Source: Crenothrix polyspora (lineage in GTDB: Bacteria > Pseudomonadota > Gammaproteobacteria > Methylococcales > Methylomonadaceae). From it: a DNA stretch of 46,103 nt. The stretch covers positions 1 to 46,103 of the forward strand of contig CAMDNJ010000005.1 of assembly GCA_945902915.1 (NCBI GenBank). The letters are read 5' to 3'. Positions 27,132 to 35,075 of the stretch are shown piece after piece; position 1 is the first letter of the stretch; each line of letters begins with the position of its first letter. The notes beneath the pieces are model-generated. The model searched no databases, was not told the DNA's origin, and saw only the letters and a program-made list of their open reading frames with translations. Both the position numbers and the translations under genes were made by a program.

Positions 27132-28424
27132 TTAGTTATATGACATGTCGGCTATTATATAGTCTTCGCCTAATTCTGATAACTTTACCTTAAGGGTCTT
27201 ATTTTCAACCGAAGCACCTGCTTCAATGATGCTGCTTACTCGTAAGTAATTAGGCGTATAACCAAATACTTGCTGACTGCCGTCGTCCTGCGCGATGCTG
27301 TAACCTTCCCAGAGCACTGGAAACTCTAGTCCTAAATTATCCTTGAAAAACGCTAGCTTCATGGTGTTGGCTAATTCATGCAATTGCCTGCTGCGTAGTT
27401 TTTTAGTGTCATCGCTAATTTGTTCGGGCAGATTAGCGGCTTTAGTGCCTTCCCGACGGGAATAAGTAAAAATATGAATATGGCCAAAGCCGATTTTTTT
27501 GACGAAATTATAGCTATCTTGCCATTCTTGTTCTGTTTCGCCAGGAAAGCCGACGATAATATCGGTAGTGATATTAAAGTGCGGGATTTTTGCACGTAAT
27601 TGCTGAACGATAGCAGAAAATTCTTCTGTTTTACAACGCCTAGCCATCCTGCGTAGCACGGTATCTGAACCGCTTTGCAGCGGTAAATGTAGGTGTGGCA
27701 TAAGCCTAGGATTATGAAATAATTCAAAGAAATCCTCAGGTAATTCCCAAGGCTCTAAAGAACCTAGCCTAAGTCTAGGGATGTCGGTTTCAGCCAAGAT
27801 GGCTTTGATGAGATCAGATAAATTAATATCTAAATCACTGCCATAACCGCCTAAATGCACGCCGGTTAAAATAGCTTCGGTGATGCCTTGCTGATGCAGC
27901 TCATTAATTTCATTAACAACGGTTTGTATAGAGCGACTGACTTCTTCGCCACGAGCCACTGTGACGATACAAAAGGTGCAGCGATAGCGACAGCCATCTT
28001 GTACCTTAATAAAAGCCCGTTGTCTGCCGCGTGTAAATAAAGACGTTTCACCTGGATCGGTAGCCATAGTCGGCATGGTATCCATGTTAAGTTCGCTTAA
28101 GGTTCTTTCTACTAGCTGATCTTTATCTTTGTTGCTAACGACTAAGTCTACGCCTAATAAAGCTCCAGCTTCTTCTTGGTTTAAAGTAGCATAACAGCCG
28201 CTAACCACTAACTTTGCTTGTGGATTATCACGATGAATACGGCGTATGAGTTGGCGTGATTTTCTGGCAGCATCTTGGGTAACGGCACAAGAATTAATGA
28301 CGATGAGTTGAGCCGTTTCGGCTTGTTTAGTAATAGCATGGCCAGATTTTTGAAAAGCTTGTGCCCAAGTTTCTAATTCGGCTTCATTAAGCCGACAGCC
28401 GAGTGTTTTAAGGTGAACGTTCAT
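27132..28424 (-). CDS. mtaB: tRNA t6A37 methylthiotransferase MtaB
   Basis: A 430-residue radical SAM enzyme that converts t6A37 to ms2t6A37 in tRNAs reading ANN codons. The N-terminal auxiliary cluster cysteines are in KTLGCRLNE, NSCAVT and SGCYA. The radical SAM cluster is CRYRCTFC (about 149-156), followed by GVHLGGYG. The C-terminal TRAM-like domain is present. The KTLGCRLN opening distinguishes MtaB from MiaB and RimO. Confidence 0.93.
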   Translation of the reverse strand: MNVHLKTLGCRLNEAELETWAQAFQKSGHAITKQAETAQLIVINSCAVTQDAARKSRQLIRRIHRDNPQAKLVVSGCYATLNQEEAGALLGVDLVVSNKDKDQLVERTLSELNMDTMPTMATDPGETSLFTRGRQRAFIKVQDGCRYRCTFCIVTVARGEEVSRSIQTVVNEINELHQQGITEAILTGVHLGGYGSDLDINLSDLIKAILAETDIPRLRLGSLEPWELPEDFFELFHNPRLMPHLHLPLQSGSDTVLRRMARRCKTEEFSAIVQQLRAKIPHFNITTDIIVGFPGETEQEWQDSYNFVKKIGFGHIHIFTYSRREGTKAANLPEQISDDTKKLRSRQLHELANTMKLAFFKDNLGLEFPVLWEGYSIAQDDGSQQVFGYTPNYLRVSSIIEAGASVENKTLKVKLSELGEDYIIADMSYN

Positions 28425-28647
28425 TAATTATCCAAAGAACCAATAGGCAATATCATTGAGATAATCATGCCCGAGAGAGCTATTATCCCACAGGCATGGT
28501 CGTCATGGACATGTTTATACTGGTCCTAATTATACTTTGTCGCATGTATGGCTATGGTTCGTAGCTTGGGTTTTTCTGCTATTAGGTGATAACTCACAAC
28601 ATGAGTCATGGGTTAAATACTACTTTCAATAGGCTTAGCTTTTGTCT

Positions 28648-28799
28648 AAGCGGGAACCCCGTCCTTAACGTTTCGAAAGCTACTGAAGCAACCAAACGGC
28701 GCTATATAACCAAAAGCAGGCATGTTTCTTCGGTGATCTTTCAAAGATAATTGCAATATCAAACGTTTGAGACGGGGTTGTAAACCCCGTCTCGCGAGA
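28648..28799 (+). repeat. Dispersed repeat R2, copy a
   Basis: Starts AAGCGGGA, then CCCCGTCCTTAACGTTTCGA. It contains a roughly 52-base stretch from AACGGCGCTATATAACC to GATCTTTCAAAG that is nearly identical to 30536-30587, and ends in a GACGGGG/CCCCGTC hairpin (28771-28791). Same orientation as R2b, so the island 28800-30475 lies between direct repeats. About 10 bases of the first hairpin arm are missing relative to R2b. Confidence 0.85.
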
Positions 28800-28904
28800 G
28801 GCATCGGTCGGCATAGCCTGCGATGAATCAGCAATTGCTATGTTCATTTCTTGCAGAAAAAACGCTAATACTGCAACCATGGTCATCGTAACATGTTGTT
28901 TCAT
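28680..28904 (-). pseudogene. Exported peptide gene whose 3' part is repeat R2
   Basis: A 74-codon frame. The first roughly 39 residues look like a signal peptide and mature start (MKQHVTMTMVAVLAFFLQEM, then NIAIADSSQAMPTDAS), and GAGG lies about 10 bases before the ATG. From about residue 40 the frame is translated from R2a and should not be real protein sequence. This suggests a small secreted protein cut off by the repeat. No relative recognised. It may be only a chance frame. Confidence 0.35.
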
Positions 28905-28937
28905 TTGTTTGCCTCATTTTCAGAGTCATCTTGAGAA

Positions 28938-29062
28938 GCCTAACGTTGAGGTAAGTGGCGCGCCGCTCACTGAGCTTAAACGAAGCCGCCGAACCTTGAT
29001 AAAGAGCCAAACTTTCAAAACCACCATAGGTCGGCGCGTCCCTTTTGACCGTAATGTTAGGC
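28938..29062 (-). other. Candidate integron attC recombination site
   Basis: A 125-base segment bounded by GCCTAAC (28938-28944) and GTTAGGC (29056-29062), the R'' and R' boxes of attC. Inner arms pair through CGCGCCG/CGGCGCG and an imperfect stem with unpaired bases, and the loop holds a further AAAG/CTTT stem. On the minus strand the right end reads CAACGTTAGGC, the usual inverse-core form. This agrees with the minus-strand nuclease gene, whose stop is 68 bases upstream of the site. Length is inside the known attC range. No integrase gene or second attC is seen. Confidence 0.5.
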
Positions 29063-29130
29063 CAAATGTGTGATTGCAAGACCTGACCCGGCGCCTACGA
29101 CTTTTCTGCGCATAATTGTGTGAACTTGCG

Positions 29131-29805
29131 TTATTTGGCTGGTATTACGCGCACGATTTCACACCTCAACTGTAGGGGGGCTGCAATCTCATTGGCAAAA
29201 CGCATCTGGGAGTCATGTAATCGATCCGTAGTCTTTACTTCAACAAAGGAAATTCCTTTGTTGCTAATTACAGTTAAATCTGGCCAGCCTGCTCGGTATT
29301 CATATGGTTTAAGCATGTATTTTTCTAGAAGCTGAATACGCAAATCAACGCTAATTTTATCAGCCAACTTAAATAAAAACTCCTCTCGCACCCGAGAATA
29401 TGCATCTCGCAAAAAGTCATCTGCGCAAATTTCTTTTATATTTCTAATAAGGTCTGCGTGCGTTATGGAGCGAGCGCATTCAACAATCTCGCCGCTGTAT
29501 TGAGAAAGAATAGTTAGTTGAGCCTCAAGATAGCGACGAATGGCATCACTTCTATCCTGAAATGTATTTCTTCGTATAAGTACTGATAAGCTGGCAGCCT
29601 TCAACATTAGATTGATAGAGCCTCCTTCGCACCAACTGCATATACAATCATGATTCGACATGGTTTGAGCGACAACCTCTTCGGGGTGCAAACCATATGA
29701 GCCATTGAACGACCATGATCCGCTCTCTGAATACACTGCCGTAACTGACGAGAATGGCCACGAGATTAGTTCGCACTGTTTTTCTAACGCAGATTTTCTA
29801 GTCAT
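29131..29805 (-). CDS. VRR-NUC-domain nuclease-like protein
   Basis: A 224-residue protein. The C-terminal 60 residues match the VRR-NUC class of PD-(D/E)XK nucleases: YRAGWPDLTVISNKG with D176, then FVEVKTTDRL with E189 and K191, then Q200, with an upstream acidic residue (E141 or E142) in a long helix. The N-terminal 130 residues are not recognised but contain CICSWCEGG (C54, C56, C59), a possible metal site. Codon use and lack of homology to neighbours fit an accessory gene. It follows the membrane coiled-coil gene by 31 bases and precedes a candidate attC. Confidence 0.75.
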   Translation of the reverse strand: MTRKSALEKQCELISWPFSSVTAVYSESGSWSFNGSYGLHPEEVVAQTMSNHDCICSWCEGGSINLMLKAASLSVLIRRNTFQDRSDAIRRYLEAQLTILSQYSGEIVECARSITHADLIRNIKEICADDFLRDAYSRVREEFLFKLADKISVDLRIQLLEKYMLKPYEYRAGWPDLTVISNKGISFVEVKTTDRLHDSQMRFANEIAAPLQLRCEIVRVIPAK

Positions 29806-29836
29806 AGGTAGATAGCTCTAACGTAAAAGTGATGGT

Positions 29837-30364
29837 TTATGCCTTAACCATCAAAGCCAGTTGTTTTTGAAGCTTGGATATTTCACTGTCAATTTCCTTG
29901 AAGAGTTTTGCATACTCTCCGCATATCCTCTGCTTTGCGTCGGTAGATTCTTTAACAAATGATGTAGATATATTTGCTGCATATTTCTCACCAAAGGCCC
30001 CTTGAGCAGATACAAATTTTTTATGAGCTTCGCTTAAGCTTTGGAAGTACATGTGTATCAACATGTTAAGCCTGATTATGGGGGGAGTGTCTGAATATTC
30101 CTTGGGATTGATCGGTGTATCAAAATGAACTTTGGAAATCACCTGTCCGAGCATACCTTGGTAATCTATCCTGATAGCTATCAAAATTTCATACATGCTT
30201 TCGAGTCGGCCTCGTTCTCTGTCTTCTCTTTCCAAGCGCACTTTATGTTTATTAGTAAATTGCTGATTGATTAAGTTACCTACGAAGACAACTGTCGCCC
30301 CTAGCAACGCGGCAATAACAGGAATCCAACTTGATATTTCAGATGGGCTTAGATATTGCGCCAT
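29837..30364 (-). CDS. Membrane-anchored coiled-coil protein of unknown function
   Basis: About 175 residues from MAQYLSPSEISSW. One N-terminal membrane helix (about 13-32, PVIAALLGATVVFVGNLI) is followed by a highly charged helix with KHKVRLEREDRERGRLE, a long helical region, and a C-terminal heptad-like stretch (EIDSEISKLQKQLAL). GGAG lies 5-8 bases before the ATG at 30364. The upstream ATG at 30412 would add 16 mostly hydrophobic residues. No family recognised. Probably an operon with the VRR-NUC gene. A membrane sensor or effector paired with a nuclease is a layout seen in phage defence, but nothing here proves it. Confidence 0.65.
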   Translation of the reverse strand: MAQYLSPSEISSWIPVIAALLGATVVFVGNLINQQFTNKHKVRLEREDRERGRLESMYEILIAIRIDYQGMLGQVISKVHFDTPINPKEYSDTPPIIRLNMLIHMYFQSLSEAHKKFVSAQGAFGEKYAANISTSFVKESTDAKQRICGEYAKLFKEIDSEISKLQKQLALMVKA

Positions 30365-30474
30365 AGTTTCTCCGATAAGTCCAACTATAATTAGACATAC
30401 TAATAGACGCAAAACATTACGTCATTTGTTTATATAAATCAATATTGTGATTTAAAATTACTTACATTTTATCT

Positions 30475-30589
30475 CAAGCGGGACGGGGTTTGCAACCCCG
30501 TCCTTAACGTTTCGAAAGCTATATAAAGCATCCCAACGGCGCTATATAACCAAAAGCAGGCATGTTTCTTCGATGATCTTTCAAAGCAA
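30475..30589 (+). repeat. Dispersed repeat R2, copy b
   Basis: AAGCGGGA and a complete ACGGGGTT/AACCCCGT hairpin (30483-30502), then CCTTAACGTTTCGAAAGCT and the conserved 52-base core ending GATCTTTCAAAG. The next base begins a family D REP pair, where copy a instead continues with its own 3' part. Confidence 0.85.
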
Positions 30590-30670
30590 GTAGCCTCGAT
30601 GAAACGCAGTGGAATCGAGGAAGTATGAGTGCTGTAAAACCTCGATTCCGTTTTACTTCATCGAGGCTAC
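30590..30670. repeat. Inverted REP pair (BIME), family D, second copy
   Basis: GTAGCCTCGATGAAACGC with the GGAATCGAGG arm faces its inverted partner ending GAGGCTAC. Nearly the same as 8970-9048. It separates R2b from R2c. Confidence 0.85.
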
Positions 30671-30773
30671 AAGCGGAACGGGGTTTGTAACCCCGTTCTT
30701 AACGTTTAAGGTTTCGAAAGTTATTGAAGCATGCAAACGTTTCGGTCGGGGTTGTAAACCCCGGCCGGCATTA
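30671..30773 (+). repeat. Dispersed repeat R2, copy c
   Basis: AAGCGGAACGGGGTTTG, a GAACGGGG/CCCCGTTC hairpin, TTAACGTTT and a second hairpin (CGGGGTT/AACCCCG near 30747-30763) like the 3' end of copy a. The 52-base core is absent, so b and c together look like one R2 interrupted or rearranged around the REP pair. Confidence 0.75.
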
Positions 30774-30829
30774 GGCTATAACGCATCACCGCTCTTTGAG
30801 CCTTATGTAATGCTCAAAGAGCCTTCTGT

Positions 30830-31150
30830 AAACATTGCTGAGTATTAGCCGAGTCTTCCTGAGTGGTCAGGCAATCTTGCTAAGCGTTCATTCAAGTGTC
30901 GAGAGGGCTACTCAAGCCTTGCTGAGTGCTAGGCAAGCTTTGCTGAGCAGTTGCTGAGGTGCTGCTTAGTACTCAGCAAGGGGTTGCAAGGCTCTGCCAG
31001 ATTGCTAGAGCGCTCAGTAAGCTTAGCGCAGCACTGGTCAAGGTCTGAGGAGTCCTTAGCAAGGTCAGTTCTTTTGAGCTAAAGGTCTGCGAAGCACTAG
31101 GCTATGTTCGCTGAGTGCTCATCGAGTCTTGCCTAGCGCTCATTAATCAA
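30830..31150 (+). repeat. Degenerate helically phased GAG/AAG tract
   Basis: About 320 bases with no ORF in which GAG, AAG and AGG triplets in contexts such as GCTGAGTGCT and TTGCTAAGCG recur at 10-12 base steps. From 30836 several successive spacings are 10 or 11 bases, others about 20-21. Partial palindromes (CTTGCTGAGTGCTAGGCAAG) occur. It looks like a decayed minisatellite or a curved-DNA tract. No known function recognised. Confidence 0.5.
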
Positions 31151-31245
31151 TAGTTAGCTAAAGCAGGGCTTGAAACAGTGTCAGTCTATTGATGATCTTA
31201 TAGAGCATTAAAGTATCTAGAGTGCGGGGTGTGTGATGGATAAAT

Positions 31246-31280
31246 GTAGCCAAGACCTAGAGTCTTGGCTACATTTTTTT
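31246..31280 (+). terminator. Strong hairpin terminator (best on plus strand)
   Basis: An 11-bp perfect stem GTAGCCAAGAC/GTCTTGGCTAC with a 5-base loop is followed on the plus strand by ATTTTTTTT. On the minus strand, where clpX ends 17 bases upstream of it, the tail is only ATTTATCC. It may work in both directions. Confidence 0.85.
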
Positions 31281-31288
31281 TGAGCTTA

Positions 31289-32560
31289 TTACTCAGAAGC
31301 GGCTAATTTCTTATCAGTTTCGTACACTAATAAGGGCTCTGATTGACCTAAAATAACACTTTCGTCGATAACCACTTTACTGATGTTGTCGGCTGAGGGT
31401 ATTTCATACATAGTGTTCAGTAAAACATTTTCGACGATGGTTCTAAGTCCGCGAGCACCAGTCTTTCTTTCCATGGCTTTCGTGGCGATGGCTTTTAGTG
31501 AATCTTCTCTGAACTCCAGTTCTGCACCTTCCATTTCAAACAAATGTTTGTATTGTTTGATCAGGGCATTTTTAGGTTCGGTTAGAATTTTAATTAACGC
31601 GGCTTCATCGAGTTCTTCTAGGGTTGCGATAATCGGTAAGCGACCTACAAACTCAGGAATCAATCCGTATTTGATTAAATCTTCAGATTCGACTTCGGCA
31701 AAGAGTTGGCCAATGTTTTTGGATTCATCTTTGGTTTTAACTTCCGCTGAAAAGCCAATGCCGCCTTTTTCTGAGCGGGCTTTAATGACGCGATCTAAAC
31801 CAGCAAAGGCACCGCCTACTATGAATAGAATATTAGCGGTATTGACCTGTAAAAACTCACCTTGTGGATGTTTACGACCACCTTGTGGCGGTACCGATGC
31901 AATAGTGCCTTCGATAAGTTTTAGTAAGGCTTGTTGAACACCTTCACCTGAAACATCACGGGTTATAGAAGGGTTATCAGATTTTCTGGAAATCTTATCG
32001 ATTTCATCTATGTAAACAATGCCGGTTTCTGCTTTTTCTACATCATAATCACATTTTTGTAGAATTTTCTGAATAATATTTTCTACGTCTTCACCGACAT
32101 AACCGGCTTCTGTTAAGGTAGTGGCATCTGCAATAGTAAAGGGCACATCTAAGAGGCGTGCTAAGGTTTCGGCCAACAATGTTTTGCCTGAGCCGGTAGG
32201 GCCTATCAGTAAGATATTACTTTTTGCAATTTCAATAGTATCTTTTTTTGATTTGTTGCGTAAGCGTTTGTAATGATTGTAAACAGCGACAGCTAAAATC
32301 TTTTTAGCGCGATCTTGTCCGATGACATATCCGTCGAGTTCTTCTTTTATATCTTTAGGTTTGGGTAATGAACTGCCTGAAAAAGGTGATGATTCATCAT
32401 CTAGTTCATCTTTGATAATATCATTACAAAGCTCTACACATTCATCACAAACATAAACAGACGGCCCAGCAATCAGCTTTCTAACTTCATGTTGGCTTTT
32501 GCCACAAAATGAACAATAAAGTAACTTATCGTCATCTTTACTATTTTTATCATTACTCAT
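31289..32560 (-). CDS. clpX: ClpX, ATP-dependent unfoldase of ClpXP
   Basis: A 423-residue AAA+ protein. The N-terminal C4 zinc-binding domain uses C16, C19, C38 and C41. Walker A is GPTGSGKT (120-127), Walker B follows in IVYIDEIDK, and [10 protein letters not shown] near the C-terminus is sensor-2. It unfolds ssrA-tagged and other substrates for ClpP. Follows clpP on the same strand, the conserved tig-clpP-clpX order. The usual lon gene does not follow; an accessory repeat region does. Confidence 0.98.
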   Translation of the reverse strand: MSNDKNSKDDDKLLYCSFCGKSQHEVRKLIAGPSVYVCDECVELCNDIIKDELDDESSPFSGSSLPKPKDIKEELDGYVIGQDRAKKILAVAVYNHYKRLRNKSKKDTIEIAKSNILLIGPTGSGKTLLAETLARLLDVPFTIADATTLTEAGYVGEDVENIIQKILQKCDYDVEKAETGIVYIDEIDKISRKSDNPSITRDVSGEGVQQALLKLIEGTIASVPPQGGRKHPQGEFLQVNTANILFIVGGAFAGLDRVIKARSEKGGIGFSAEVKTKDESKNIGQLFAEVESEDLIKYGLIPEFVGRLPIIATLEELDEAALIKILTEPKNALIKQYKHLFEMEGAELEFREDSLKAIATKAMERKTGARGLRTIVENVLLNTMYEIPSADNISKVVIDESVILGQSEPLLVYETDKKLAASE

Positions 32561-32645
32561 TAATCAATCCTCTGCAATACCAGTTCATAGCAACAGTTTT
32601 CTTTAGGGCTTAGCTTAGCCGAAATATCCAAACAATACCATTCCG

Positions 32646-33293
32646 TTATAGTTCAGCAGTGTTAGCTCTGTTAGCTAATACTTTATCAATAAGGCCATAG
32701 CTCACGGCATCATTAGCATTCATAAAGTTATCTCTATCAGTATCTTGTTGCACTTTTTCTAGTGGTTGGCCGGTATGGTGTGACATGATGTTATTGAGCT
32801 TGTCTCTAATAGACAAAATTTCTTTGGCATGTATGTCAAAATCAGATGCTTGACCTTGAAAGCCACCTAAAGGTTGATGAATCATCATTCTTGAGTTTGG
32901 TAGGCAATAACGTTTGTCTTTAGCGCCGCCGGTGAGTAATAATGCGCCCATGCTTGCAGCTTGGCCGATACAGAGTGTGCTAACATCCGGTTTAATAAAT
33001 TGCATGGTGTCATAAATAGACATGCCTGCAGTTACTGAACCACCAGGAGAGTTAATATATAAATGGATGTCTTTATCTGGATTTTCAGATTCTAAAAAAA
33101 GTAACTGAGCGACCACTAAATTAGCCATATAATCTTCTACTTGGCCGACTAAGAAAATAACGCGTTCTTTTAAAAGTCTGGAGTAAATGTCGTAAGAGCG
33201 TTCACCTTTAGCGGTTTGTTCGATGACCATGGGGACTAATCCCCCTGCGGCTTCCAGTGCTTTGGCTTGATTTATTGCATATTGATTATACAT
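32646..33293 (-). CDS. clpP: ClpP protease subunit
   Basis: A 215-residue serine protease. The catalytic triad by alignment with E. coli is S114 ([11 protein letters not shown]), H139 ([10 protein letters not shown]) and D188 (DTDRDNFM). The first roughly 14 residues are probably a propeptide. It forms the double-heptamer chamber used by ClpX. Begins 9 bases after tig ends. Confidence 0.98.
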   Translation of the reverse strand: MYNQYAINQAKALEAAGGLVPMVIEQTAKGERSYDIYSRLLKERVIFLVGQVEDYMANLVVAQLLFLESENPDKDIHLYINSPGGSVTAGMSIYDTMQFIKPDVSTLCIGQAASMGALLLTGGAKDKRYCLPNSRMMIHQPLGGFQGQASDFDIHAKEILSIRDKLNNIMSHHTGQPLEKVQQDTDRDNFMNANDAVSYGLIDKVLANRANTAEL

Positions 33294-33302
33294 AGCTAAT
33301 CC

Positions 33303-34598
33303 TTAACGCTGATCCATGACATCACTGAATTTGACTGTTTTATCAGTTACTTTGGCTTGTGTTACTAGCCATTCAATAACTTGATCCTCTAAAACCATTT
33401 GGCGGACATCATCCAAGCGTTTTTCGTCAGAGTAATACCAGCTAACAACATCGTCTGGACGTTCATAACTTTTTGCCATATTTTGGATGGTCGCTAGTAC
33501 TTTATCATTGTCAATTTCAATGCTGTTTTTCTGTACCACTTCACTTAATATTAAGCCTAAAGCTACACGACGCTTAGCTTGATCTTCAAAAAGATCTCTA
33601 GGTAGATTTAGCTCTTCAAGAGTGGTTTTTTGTCTTTTGGCTGTTTCGATATAAGGTTTAAGAAGGTTTTCGACTTCAATGTCGATGAGCGCATTTGGTG
33701 TAGTTATTTGAATTTTTTCATATAATTCATTCATGACTGCCATTTTTAATTTACCGCGCAGTGCTTGTTCGAGCTCTCTTTCCATATTATTTTTGATATC
33801 AGCACGGAATAGCTCAATTGTTCCGCCAGATATACCGTAGGCCGCTATGAATGCTTCATCGATAGTCGGTAATACAGGTTCTTCGACTGAAATGATGTCT
33901 ACGTTAAACTCAGCGACTTTGCCTGCGAGTTTTTCATGGTTGTAGTCTTCAGGGAAGGTGACAGAGAATATTTTATTATCACCAGCGCTAAGGCCAATTA
34001 GATTTTCTTCAAACCCAGGAATCATCTTTTTTTCTCCGCAGATGACTTTAAAGTCTTCTATGCGGCCATCAGTAAAGTTTTCGCCGTCAGCTATACCGGT
34101 AAAGCCAATAGTTACAAGATCAAGTATTTGTGCGGCGCGATCAATAATCAACCACTCTTGTTTTTGAGCTCTTAACTTTTCAATCATGTCATCAATGTCA
34201 CTCTCAGCAACGCTGGCTTGTGGGCGTACTACTTCAAGTTGATCAACGCCTACTAGCGATATTTCTGGATAAACTTCAAATACAGCGGTGTATTTGAAGC
34301 CTTCGTCTGCGTCTATTTCTTCAATAAGCGGGCGTCCAACAGGGTTTAGTTTTTGTTCTTCTAAGGCTTTAGGAAAGGTGCTGTTGATAAGGTCGCCGGA
34401 AACTTCGCCGCGAACTTGCTCACCATACATTTTTTTAACAACCTGAGCAGGCACTTTGCCTGGGCGAAAGCCATCAATTTTTACTTCGCGGGCTAATGAT
34501 TTTAAACGCTGAGCTATTTTTTCCTGAAGTAAAGTTTCAGGCACATTTACAGTCATTTTTCGGCTTAATTCTGATGTCATTTCGACAGAAACTTGCAT
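33303..34598 (-). CDS. tig: Trigger factor, ribosome-associated chaperone
   Basis: A 431-residue protein. The ribosome-binding signature DGFRPGKVPAQV lies near 42-53. An FKBP-type prolyl isomerase domain (about 155-245, beginning DLVTIGFTGIADGE) and a helical chaperone domain follow. It binds nascent chains at the ribosomal tunnel exit. First gene of the tig-clpP-clpX cluster, preceded by tRNA-Leu on the same strand. Confidence 0.97.
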   Translation of the reverse strand: MQVSVEMTSELSRKMTVNVPETLLQEKIAQRLKSLAREVKIDGFRPGKVPAQVVKKMYGEQVRGEVSGDLINSTFPKALEEQKLNPVGRPLIEEIDADEGFKYTAVFEVYPEISLVGVDQLEVVRPQASVAESDIDDMIEKLRAQKQEWLIIDRAAQILDLVTIGFTGIADGENFTDGRIEDFKVICGEKKMIPGFEENLIGLSAGDNKIFSVTFPEDYNHEKLAGKVAEFNVDIISVEEPVLPTIDEAFIAAYGISGGTIELFRADIKNNMERELEQALRGKLKMAVMNELYEKIQITTPNALIDIEVENLLKPYIETAKRQKTTLEELNLPRDLFEDQAKRRVALGLILSEVVQKNSIEIDNDKVLATIQNMAKSYERPDDVVSWYYSDEKRLDDVRQMVLEDQVIEWLVTQAKVTDKTVKFSDVMDQR

Positions 34599-34701
34599 TC
34601 CTATACCTCGTGTTTGTATGTAGAAGATTTTTATAAGTGCCGTTGGTGGCTTGATAAAACTGAAAGCAGAACTATAGGTCGTAAAGCTTTATAGAATAGT
34701 G

Positions 34702-34786
34702 TGGTGCGAATGGAGAGACTCGAACTCTCACAGGATAACCTACTGGAACCTAAATCCAGCGCGTCTACCAGTTCCGCCACATTCGC
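34702..34786 (-). tRNA. tRNA-Leu (anticodon TAG)
   Basis: An 85-base class II tRNA on the minus strand. The acceptor GCGAATG pairs with CATTCGC, the anticodon stem CTGGA/TCCAG holds loop TTTAGGT (anticodon TAG), a long variable arm follows, the T-arm is GAGAGTTCGAGTCTCTC, and CCA is encoded at 34704-34702. Sits upstream of tig, as in Pseudomonas-like genomes. Confidence 0.96.
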
Positions 34787-34804
34787 ATTTTGTATGAACG
34801 AGCT

Positions 34805-34833
34805 ATTTTAAAGAGTAATGAATGTTTTAACAA
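34805..34833 (-). promoter_or_regulatory. Sigma-70-like promoter of tRNA-Leu
   Basis: On the minus strand, TTGTTA (34833-34828) and TAAAAT (34810-34805) are separated by 17 bases, about 18 bases before the tRNA start. Confidence 0.55.
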
Positions 34834-35075
34834 GTTATAAATTATATTTTTCTTCTTTGTGCCTCATTAACAATCAATTGATACCTAGCATCTAGCAAGA
34901 TTTTGTCGTAAAGTTTTACATTCTGAGCGCAGACGAAAGGCTCAGGGCAAAAGATTAAGTCTAAGCGGCTAGCAACTTAAGAATTCTTGGCCTTTGTCTG
35001 TGCTTAAATGAACGTTTGAGCTAAGCTGTCCCGCCTTAAGTTGGTAGCCTAACAATTTAACCTTTTTAAAAACCT

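Noticed and set aside
28470-28632. Open plus-strand frame, His-rich then membrane-like (ending SWVKYYFQ)
   Set aside because: No in-frame ATG or ribosome site, and an ATG-led frame beside it stops after 22 codons. Possibly a decayed small membrane protein gene, but not supportable.
28828-29079. Overlapping frames on both strands of about 77-83 codons
   Set aside because: They span the attC-like hairpin. Such sites commonly give spurious frames, and neither has a credible start.
1880-34960. Recurring GCGAAAGGC/GGCAAAG-like strings near gene ends (1890, 18580, 24070, 34935)
   Set aside because: Matches are short and loosely aligned, with no consistent unit boundary. They may be old transcript-end hairpins but do not support a repeat family.
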